Assembly: GCA_018900975.1 (NCBI GenBank)
Contig: JAHIFK010000278.1
Span: forward strand, 1 to 6,620
DNA: 6,620 nt
Reading direction: 5' to 3'
DNA from: Methanobacteriota archaeon
Lineage (GTDB): Archaea > Halobacteriota > Methanosarcinia > Methanosarcinales > Methanoperedenaceae
The stretch's first letter is position 1; each line of letters opens with the position of its first letter. Shown here piece by piece: positions 1-5,562 of the stretch. A program made the position numbers and the translations under genes. Under the pieces are notes generated by a model. That model made no database searches, was not told the origin of the DNA, and worked only from the letters and a program-made list of their open reading frames with translations.

Positions 1-2585
1 GCAAAATGCAGACCAGTTGTGGGCTCATCAAGGATGTAGAGCGTCCTTCCCGTGCTCCTTTTACTGAGTTCCGTGGAGAGCTTGATGCGCTGCGCCTCGC
101 CGCCCGATAGCGTAGTTGCAGGCTGCCCGAGCCTGATATATCCAAGACCCACGTCAAACAGCGTCTGAAGCTGCCGCTTGATCCTGGGAATATTCTCAAA
201 GAACGAAAGCCCCTCCTCCACAGTCATATCCAGAACCTGGGATATGTTCTTTCCTTTGTAGGCAATTTCCAGGGTCTCGCTGTTGAATCTTTTCCCGTGG
301 CACACCTCGCACGGCACATAGACATCGGGCAAAAAGTGCATCTCGATCGTGATTATTCCGTCGCCCTTGCAGGCTTCACATCTCCCTCCCTTCACGTTAA
401 AGCTGAACCGTCCAGGCAGATATCCGCGAGCCTTTGAGGACTGAAGCTTTGCGAACATGTCTCTTACCGGCGTAAAAACCCCGGTATAGGTTGCAGGGTT
501 AGAACGCGGCGTCCTGCCAATGGGTGACTGGTCGATTATTATTGCCTTGTCGATGTTCTCAAGTCCTATTATGCCCCTGTGCACCCCAGGCTTATCCTTT
601 GCATGGTAGAACCTCCGCGCAAGGGCCTTATACAGGATATCATTAACGAGCGTGCTCTTTCCTGAACCTGATACACCGGTAACGCATGTCATCACGCCAA
701 GAGGGATATTTACATCTATCTGCCTCAGGTTGTTCTCACCCGCTCCCACGATCGTTATTTTGCCCTTCGGCCTTCTTCGCTTGCCCGGGACTGCTATCGC
801 TTTTTCGTGGCTCAGGTATTTCCCGGTAAGAGAATTTTCACACTTAATGACATCATCCTGGCTTCCTGTGACAACAACTTCGCCCCCGTGTACTCCAGCG
901 CCCGGCCCCATGTCCACGATAAAATCAGCGCTTCGTATCATCTCTTCATCGTGCTCAACCACTATCACCGTATTCCCCAGGTCTCGAAGCTGGGTAAGCA
1001 TGTTTATCAGCCTGCCGTTATCCCGCTGGTGAAGACCTATGCTTGGCTCATCCAGGATATACAGAACACCAACAAGGCTGGAACCGATCTGCGTGGCTAG
1101 CCTTATCCTCTGGCTCTCGCCGCCTGACAGGGTGCCGGCAGCCCTGTCAAGTGTGAGGTAATCAAGACCCACGTCCATCAGGAACCCAAGGCGAGCCCGC
1201 AGTTCCTTCATAATTGGTTTTGAGATTATCGCCTCTTTTTCAGAAAAAGTGATGCTGTTAAGGAACTCTATCGCCTTTTTGACTGACATGCGTGTCGTTT
1301 CGATAATGGACTTCCCTGCCACTGTAACTGCAAGACTTGATGGTTTCAGCCGCTCGCCATTACATACTGTGCATGGTTTGATGCTCATATACTGCTGTAT
1401 CCTTTCCCGCGCCTCCTCGGATTGCGATTCCCTGTATTTGCGCGCCAGATGCGGGAGTACCCCTTCAAAAACGCTCCTGTGCTCCCACAGCCCGTCCCTT
1501 ACCCGCGGAACATACCTGAAAAGCACTTCTTCGCTGCTTCCATGCAGTAACACATCCACGTGTTCGGGTTTCAGTTCAGAAAAAGGTGTATCAAGCGAGA
1601 AACCGTAGTGCTTTGCCACAGACTGGAGCGTCTGGAAATAATATCCGTGCTCGTATCCCCAGGGTTCAATAGCCCCCTTACCCAGGGATTTACTCTTATC
1701 AGGTATTATGAGGTCAGGGTCGAACTCCATCGTGCTGCCGAGCCCCTGGCAGGCAGGACACGCACCGCGCGGGCTGTTGAATGAGAACATGTTTGGCTCA
1801 AGCGGCTCAAAGCTTATACCGCATTTCGTGCATGCAGCATGCTCGCTGAAAAGAAGCTCTTTGTCCCCGATCACTTCAACGACGACAATGCCGTTCCCCT
1901 GCTTAAGCGCCGTAGCAACTGAATCCGCAAGTCTCTCCTCTATCCCTGGTTTTACTGAAATTCGGTCTACAACAACATCAATATCATGTTTCTGCTGCTT
2001 GTTAAGGCTTATCTCCCCGGACAACTCATGCATCTTCCCGTCCACACGGACACGGGCGAATCCCGATGAGGCAAGTTCTTCGAATATCTGTTTATATTCG
2101 CCTTTCCTCTGTCTCGCAATTGGAGCAAGCACATGAAGTTTTTCGCCTTCAGGCAGCGACATGAGCCTTCTGACTATCTGCTCCACTGTCTGTGGAGTGA
2201 TCTCACTTTTGCAGTTGGGACAGTGCTGCCTTCCGATCCTTGCATAAAGCAGGCGAAGGTAGTCGAATATCTCTGTGACCGTGCCGACTGTTGAGCGGGG
2301 ATTCTTGCTCGTGGATTTCTGTTCAATGGATATGGCAGGTGATAAACCTTCGATGTATTCCACATCAGGTTTGTCCATCTGACCCAGGAACTGTCGGGCG
2401 TATGGTGACAGGGATTCCACATACCGCCTCTGTCCTTCCGCATACAGGGTATCAAAAGCAAGTGATGATTTTCCGGAACCGGAAAGCCCTGTGATCACTA
2501 TCAATTTATTACGCGGAAGCTCAAGGTCTATGTTCTTGAGGTTATGGACGCGGGCGCCCTTGATAACTATTTTATCTGCTGACAT
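1..2585 (-). CDS. uvrA: UvrA, excinuclease ABC subunit A (3' end beyond window)
   Basis: UvrA is the ATP-dependent damage-recognition subunit of nucleotide excision repair; as a dimer it scans DNA and loads UvrB, after which UvrC cuts. The frame is open from ATG at 2585 to the window edge, giving 861 residues. All family landmarks are seen in order: Walker A GLSGSGKSS (33-41), a four-cysteine zinc site (C252, C255, C276, C279), ABC signature LSGGESQR (from 486), Walker B ILDEPS (510-515), second Walker A GVSGSGKS (about 637-644), C-terminal zinc finger (C736, C739, C759, C762), second signature LSGGEAQR (from 826) and second Walker B LDEPTTGLHF (852-861), where the window stops. Compared with the roughly 940-residue E. 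coli protein, about 80 residues are missing beyond position 1. No frameshift is apparent. The start is fixed by AGGTGA seven bases upstream, overlapping the TPR gene's stop. Archaeal uvrA genes are generally considered acquired from bacteria; uvrB and uvrC are not in view. Confidence 0.98.
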   Translation of the reverse strand, partial: MSADKIVIKGARVHNLKNIDLELPRNKLIVITGLSGSGKSSLAFDTLYAEGQRRYVESLSPYARQFLGQMDKPDVEYIEGLSPAISIEQKSTSKNPRSTVGTVTEIFDYLRLLYARIGRQHCPNCKSEITPQTVEQIVRRLMSLPEGEKLHVLAPIARQRKGEYKQIFEELASSGFARVRVDGKMHELSGEISLNKQQKHDIDVVVDRISVKPGIEERLADSVATALKQGNGIVVVEVIGDKELLFSEHAACTKCGISFEPLEPNMFSFNSPRGACPACQGLGSTMEFDPDLIIPDKSKSLGKGAIEPWGYEHGYYFQTLQSVAKHYGFSLDTPFSELKPEHVDVLLHGSSEEVLFRYVPRVRDGLWEHRSVFEGVLPHLARKYRESQSEEARERIQQYMSIKPCTVCNGERLKPSSLAVTVAGKSIIETTRMSVKKAIEFLNSITFSEKEAIISKPIMKELRARLGFLMDVGLDYLTLDRAAGTLSGGESQRIRLATQIGSSLVGVLYILDEPSIGLHQRDNGRLINMLTQLRDLGNTVIVVEHDEEMIRSADFIVDMGPGAGVHGGEVVVTGSQDDVIKCENSLTGKYLSHEKAIAVPGKRRRPKGKITIVGAGENNLRQIDVNIPLGVMTCVTGVSGSGKSTLVNDILYKALARRFYHAKDKPGVHRGIIGLENIDKAIIIDQSPIGRTPRSNPATYTGVFTPVRDMFAKLQSSKARGYLPGRFSFNVKGGRCEACKGDGIITIEMHFLPDVYVPCEVCHGKRFNSETLEIAYKGKNISQVLDMTVEEGLSFFENIPRIKRQLQTLFDVGLGYIRLGQPATTLSGGEAQRIKLSTELSKRSTGRTLYILDEPTTGLHF

Positions 2586-2592
2586 TTCCCCC

Positions 2593-2598
2593 TCACCT
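2593..2598 (-). promoter_or_regulatory. Shine-Dalgarno site of uvrA inside the TPR gene's end
   Basis: On the minus strand AGGTGA, a six-base match to the anti-Shine-Dalgarno core, lies seven bases (GGGGGAA) before the uvrA ATG. Its TGA is also the stop codon of the upstream TPR gene. This decides the uvrA start and implies that ribosomes finishing the TPR gene end on the uvrA initiation site, so the two are probably translationally coupled and co-transcribed. Confidence 0.8.
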
Positions 2599-3921
2599 GA
2601 TCCTTGAGACTCCCTGCCTCACTTTGAGGAGCAGCTTATCAGGCACTTGTTCAAGAAGTTCGGGGTCAAGATACACCGCGCGAATCCATGCATTTGCCGA
2701 TCTCTCAAAACTACCCAGATCATAATACACGCTCCCGATACCATGATACACCTCCGGGAGTTCAGGGTCTCGATTAAGAGCTTCCTGGAATTCCCTGAGC
2801 GCTTCCTCATGCCTGCCCTGCCTGGCATAGAGCTCACCGAGGCTGCTGCGGGCAGGAAGATGATCAGGGTCGAGCTTTAAGCTTTCTTTAAACTCCTTGA
2901 TAGCATCAGAAAGTTTTTCCTGTTCTTCATATACATTCCCCAGACAATAGTGGACAAGCGCATTGTTGGGATTGAGCAAGAGCGCGGCTTCAAATTCCAG
3001 AAGCGCCTCCTCGTACCTCCCTCCTGATGCATAGATATTCCCAAGGTTGCACTGAGCCTCCGGATATCCGGGTCTCTGCCTGAGTGCCTCCTTGAGCCTC
3101 TCAATTGCTTTATCGAACAGTCCCATCCTGTGATACGTGACTGCGAGATTATTTAAGACCTCAATATATTCAGGGTCAAGCCTGAGCGCTTCGTTAAATT
3201 CTTCGACAGCGTTCTCATACATTCCTGCCATGTCGTATGCCATCCCAAGGTTGTTATGGATATTATGGGAAAGACCAGTTCCTGAAGTAACATGAAATGT
3301 GTAGTAATACTGCGCGATGTGTTTTGATGTTTCATCATCCGATGCCGGGTTTTTAAGGTAGTAATTGTTTTCTTTCTGTTCATACAGCCTGGCATCTATC
3401 TCTATTATGGAATCAATGCTGAAATCCACGAAGATCATGGAAAATGGTGTGAACCCATCTATTACGATAAAGACGTGAGGTCCTGAACTTGCAGCCTTTG
3501 AATTATGGATGAACTTGCATAGAATAATATATCCAAGCTGGGTGATGGCGGCGCAGGATGCCAGGAATTCCTGTTCTTTTCGTTTTTCTTCATTTGAGAT
3601 ACGGGATTTTTCGATGACCGTAAAGATATCCTCCCCCACTCGATTCAATCCATTGACCAGGAGCTTTATCAGCCCTGTGGGGTAATCAGGGCGGTATATG
3701 CCTTTAGTTTCAAGACGCTTCATTAGTTCTTTTAGTATGTTGATAAGACCTGCCTGATCTTTTGCATCTATGGCTTCTTGTGCTTTCTGTTCAAGTTCAT
3801 CAAAACCGATGTCATTTAATAAATTGTCAAGTTCATCTATGATATTCGGTATGATCGCCTCACGGTAGCCGAGGTGCAGGAGCAGTTCGTGTATATTCGG
3901 GGAAGTATTTTTTTGATTCAT
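2593..3921 (-). CDS. Tetratricopeptide repeat protein, six TPRs, unknown N-terminal half
   Basis: This 442-residue protein ends in six back-to-back 34-residue TPRs at 219-252, 253-286, 287-320, 321-354, 355-388 and 389-422, each with the usual pattern (NNLGMAY, EAL, LDPEY or similar). TPR arrays form a superhelical protein-binding scaffold, so a partner-binding role is likely but the partner is unknown. Residues 1-218 match no family I recognise: a helical, acidic start (about 10-70), a charged stretch EEKRKEQE (111-118), then a hydrophobic, beta-like region (about 121-180). There is no signal peptide or clear membrane helix, so it is probably cytoplasmic. The ATG start lies 10 bases after the small membrane protein's stop with only a weak purine-rich site (AAAGAA), suggesting coupling. 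Its stop codon is part of the uvrA ribosome binding site. Co-expression with uvrA is an inference; a repair role is not shown. Confidence 0.92.
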   Translation of the reverse strand: MNQKNTSPNIHELLLHLGYREAIIPNIIDELDNLLNDIGFDELEQKAQEAIDAKDQAGLINILKELMKRLETKGIYRPDYPTGLIKLLVNGLNRVGEDIFTVIEKSRISNEEKRKEQEFLASCAAITQLGYIILCKFIHNSKAASSGPHVFIVIDGFTPFSMIFVDFSIDSIIEIDARLYEQKENNYYLKNPASDDETSKHIAQYYYTFHVTSGTGLSHNIHNNLGMAYDMAGMYENAVEEFNEALRLDPEYIEVLNNLAVTYHRMGLFDKAIERLKEALRQRPGYPEAQCNLGNIYASGGRYEEALLEFEAALLLNPNNALVHYCLGNVYEEQEKLSDAIKEFKESLKLDPDHLPARSSLGELYARQGRHEEALREFQEALNRDPELPEVYHGIGSVYYDLGSFERSANAWIRAVYLDPELLEQVPDKLLLKVRQGVSRIR

Positions 3922-3931
3922 TTCTTTGTAT

Positions 3932-4117
3932 TTATGCCATGAAAATCTTCGACATTATGAATATCAATGCAACAATAAATATTACGCCAAATACAACCCA
4001 TGATGCCGTGCATAATCCAGGGATCGTATTGCAGATATGCCTTGTAAGGACAAATGCTATATAAACACCGAATATCACTCCAGCAATTATGATCTCAGAT
4101 CTATCGGATGGGTCCAT
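3932..4117 (-). CDS. Small membrane protein, two transmembrane segments
   Basis: Counted from ATG at 4117 the product is 61 residues, with two hydrophobic segments: about 9-25 (rich in I, V, G and F) and about 40-56. Between them is a short loop containing H-I-C-x6-C (C29, C36). The N-terminus is polar and acidic (DPSDRSE). It probably sits in the cell membrane as a helical hairpin; I do not recognise a family. The same frame is open further upstream to a TTG at 4138, which would add seven residues, but ATG is preferred because a TATA-like box lies about 35 bases before it. The stop is 10 bases before the TPR gene's ATG, so the two are likely in one transcript. The two membrane segments support a real gene despite its small size and weak Shine-Dalgarno. 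Confidence 0.65.
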   Translation of the reverse strand: MDPSDRSEIIIAGVIFGVYIAFVLTRHICNTIPGLCTASWVVFGVIFIVALIFIMSKIFMA

Positions 4118-4148
4118 GATTAGCACTAATGCTGGCAAGTATAATAAT

Positions 4149-4155
4149 CTATATA
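4149..4155 (-). promoter_or_regulatory. Possible archaeal TATA box for the membrane protein-TPR-uvrA run
   Basis: Minus-strand TATATAG (within AAAGGTATATAG) lies just after the stop codon of the winged-helix gene and about 35 bases before the ATG at 4117. With the usual archaeal spacing of about 25 bases from TATA box to transcription start, the leader would be about ten bases. The upstream AAAGG is a loose match to a BRE element. The region is AT-rich, so chance matches are possible. Confidence 0.3.
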
Positions 4156-4158
4156 CCT

Positions 4159-5148
4159 TTATCCTTCATAACCCCTCAACACGGATTTCAACCCCTCGCG
4201 GATTTCAACAGGAATAAACACGACCTTGAATTGCCTATCACCGAAGACCATTTTTCCAACAACAATCAGTCCTTTCTGCCTCAGCATACCAATTGTGGAT
4301 ACGGGTTTTCCCTCCTTCCAGAAGAAATCCATATCATCATCGTATTCTTTAAGCTGACCATATTTCACAACGCCGCCTTGTTTGATACAAAAAGCCAGTG
4401 CTTCCTTAGACTTTTCTGGCAATTTTGAGACGATCTGGGGCAGGTCATCTATAATTTTATTTTCAATCCCCTGGATTTTTTCCTTTTTAAGTCTCTCTTT
4501 CAAACCATAATGCTCACACATCCAATCTATCCAGTGAGCCGGATATTTGTTCATTATTGACTGTAGAGAAGAACCCTTGCGTAATAGAATGCTCTCGATC
4601 TTCTTAAGCCCGTCATTCTCAAAGGCACTCATAAGAATATCTGAATCCAATAAAAGTGGAGATGTCGACATAAAAAATACGCCAGCGAAACGGTAATGAT
4701 CGCCAAATGGATGGATTCTGCCAGTTAGTACGGCGTTTGGATATACGGGGCTTGGTGCATGCAGTTTCACCTTGTATACTTCCTTGGTCTCCATATCCTT
4801 GATATTCAAAAACAAATCCTTTTTGGAAATAACTATAAACCTGGATCGGATAATGTTTTTCATCCGTAGAACGTTCTCTTTCATTTCAGGACTCAGATCA
4901 GGTGTGTTTTTCGCAAATTCTTCTGCAATGGTCATGCCTGTTTCCGGAAGCACTTTTTCAAAAAAAAGGTACGCAAGAAAATTGTTACGCCATTTTTCTT
5001 CAGGTAGTTCCGCATCTTTTTCGGGGAATTCATCCAGATATCTCTGGAATAGTTCCTTTGATCGTTTGCCATATTTTTCATCTGCGTAGTCAAAAATTGC
5101 CTGGTTCACGGTATCTTCATTAATCATCTCAACCACAACCTTAAGCAT
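4159..5148 (-). CDS. Uncharacterised protein with probable C-terminal winged helix
   Basis: I do not recognise this protein as a named family. From ATG at 5148 it has 329 residues (332 from a GTG at 5157; another ATG lies at 5127). By the 332-residue numbering, residues 1-100 are helical and charged, 101-175 look beta-rich (RFIVISKKDLFLNI, YKVKLHAPSPVYPNAVL, RFAGVFFMS), and 176-245 are helical with W209, W212 and C214. Residues about 248-325 (KEALAFCIKQGGVVKYGQL ... GMLRQKGLIVVG ... VVFIPVEIREGLKSVL) have the layout of a winged helix and resemble in style the domain in the N-terminal region of XPB/Ssl2-type helicases; this is from pattern, not a search. No catalytic motif, signal peptide or membrane segment is seen. 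It overlaps the end of the 83-residue gene by 8 bases (17 with GTG), so they are probably translated together. No start has a strong Shine-Dalgarno. Confidence 0.8.
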   Translation of the reverse strand: MLKVVVEMINEDTVNQAIFDYADEKYGKRSKELFQRYLDEFPEKDAELPEEKWRNNFLAYLFFEKVLPETGMTIAEEFAKNTPDLSPEMKENVLRMKNIIRSRFIVISKKDLFLNIKDMETKEVYKVKLHAPSPVYPNAVLTGRIHPFGDHYRFAGVFFMSTSPLLLDSDILMSAFENDGLKKIESILLRKGSSLQSIMNKYPAHWIDWMCEHYGLKERLKKEKIQGIENKIIDDLPQIVSKLPEKSKEALAFCIKQGGVVKYGQLKEYDDDMDFFWKEGKPVSTIGMLRQKGLIVVGKMVFGDRQFKVVFIPVEIREGLKSVLRGYEG

Positions 5149-5392
5149 GTTTCCCACATACTTCTTTATTCATGTTTTTATCTTTACATATTCGCATATA
5201 ATCCTCCTGATCTTTCTCTTGAACTTTCTTGATAATTTTCGGCTCGATCATTTTCCAATCCGCGTCATTCAGGAACTGTTTCATTTTATTGTAGTGCACA
5301 TATGATCTTACTTCTGGAATATATCTGGCTCCTTCCACATAATCGAACGCTTTCAGAAGCGCTCTTTTGGCGTTTTCATAATCGTTCCTCAT
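5141..5392 (-). CDS. Uncharacterised 83-residue protein
   Basis: This small protein matches no family I know. It is helical and highly charged, with aromatic residues in the first half (FDYVEGARYIPEVRSYVHY) and a lysine-rich second half (EPKIIKKVQEKDQED) ending with two cysteines (C69, C79). It has no membrane segment and is probably cytoplasmic. The ATG is fixed from above by an in-frame TGA immediately before it. The nearest ribosome binding candidate, AGGTAA, is weak and 11-12 bases upstream, inside the end of a 13-codon mini-ORF whose stop is 8 bases before this ATG; translation may therefore depend on coupling to the mini-ORF. Its 3' end overlaps the start of the winged-helix gene, which suggests the two proteins are made together and may work together. 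Confidence 0.65.
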   Translation of the reverse strand: MRNDYENAKRALLKAFDYVEGARYIPEVRSYVHYNKMKQFLNDADWKMIEPKIIKKVQEKDQEDYMRICKDKNMNKEVCGKHA

Positions 5393-5400
5393 TCAGGGCT

Positions 5401-5442
5401 TTACTTACCTGTTTTCTGTTGAGATTTTTTATTTGATGGCAT
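5401..5442 (-). CDS. 13-codon mini-ORF, possible leader peptide
   Basis: Minus-strand reading from ATG at 5442 gives MPSNKKSQQKTGK followed by TAA at 5403-5401. It is short, basic and lacks hydrophobic residues, so it is not obviously a functional protein. What makes it notable is the strong Shine-Dalgarno AAGGAGTGA four bases before the ATG, far better than that of the 83-residue gene which starts 8 bases after its stop. It may be a leader that delivers ribosomes to the next gene, a true small peptide, or the 5' remnant of a longer gene that lost its frame. Confidence 0.4.
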   Translation of the reverse strand: MPSNKKSQQKTGK

Positions 5443-5446
5443 TGTG

Positions 5447-5455
5447 TCACTCCTT
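5447..5455 (-). promoter_or_regulatory. Strong Shine-Dalgarno before the 13-codon mini-ORF
   Basis: The minus strand reads AAGGAGTGA, a near match to the archaeal anti-Shine-Dalgarno target GGAGGTGA, followed by CACA and ATG. It is the best ribosome binding site in the half of the window above 4000, and it fixes translation entry at 5442 rather than at the 83-residue gene's ATG. Confidence 0.65.
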
Positions 5456-5470
5456 ATTATTTTTTATGGA

Positions 5471-5495
5471 AATGGCATATAACGGCTAATGGCAT
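5471..5495. repeat. Direct repeat AATGGCAT, two copies 17 bases apart
   Basis: The plus strand has AATGGCAT at 5471-5478 and again at 5488-5495, in the same orientation. A third, 7-base copy (ATGGCAT) at 5436-5442 contains the complement of the mini-ORF's ATG. The copies flank the possible TATA box, so a regulator site is conceivable, but short repeats like this can arise by chance. Confidence 0.4.
5477..5482 (-). promoter_or_regulatory. Possible TATA box upstream of the mini-ORF
   Basis: Minus-strand TTATAT within CCGTTATATGCC lies about 37 bases before the mini-ORF ATG, giving a short leader that would still include the Shine-Dalgarno if transcription starts about 25 bases downstream of the box. 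It sits between the two copies of an 8-base direct repeat. The match is modest and there is no convincing BRE. Confidence 0.25.
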
Positions 5496-5535
5496 GCGAA
5501 GTTTCCACCACAGGAAGCAAATTTGATATAGGGCG

Positions 5536-5562
5536 AACCCGGATCCTCATCCCCTCCGGGTT
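5536..5562 (-). terminator. Hairpin over the hsdR stop codon
   Basis: Perfect 8-base inverted arms, AACCCGGA at 5536-5543 and TCCGGGTT at 5555-5562, enclose an 11-base loop that includes the hsdR TGA stop. The GC-rich stem stands out in AT-rich surroundings. No T run follows on the minus strand, so it is not a classical intrinsic terminator; it could stabilise or process the 3' end of the hsdR transcript. Confidence 0.4.

Noticed and set aside
652..2136. Open frames on the plus strand through the uvrA region
   Set aside because: They lie antisense to a continuous UvrA reading frame with every family motif intact, and their translations are low-complexity and family-less. They are shadows of the high-GC coding strand.
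2986..3240. Repeated DNA within the TPR gene as a tandem repeat or CRISPR-like array
   Set aside because: The 102-base periodicity comes from the 34-residue TPR units and is diverged at the DNA level; there are no identical repeats with unique spacers.
2877..3395. Extra minus-strand frames within the TPR gene
   Set aside because: They are out-of-frame readings of the TPR repeats; the periodic TPR pattern is in the 442-residue frame only.
4129..5123. Plus-strand open frames opposite the winged-helix gene
   Set aside because: They lack ribosome binding sites and recognisable content, and lie fully antisense to a longer, better-formed gene.
5456..5495. Further tiny frames starting at upstream ATGCCAT copies (such as MPLAVICHFHKK)
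   Set aside because: They have no Shine-Dalgarno and probably lie upstream of the transcript start if the TATA-like box is used.
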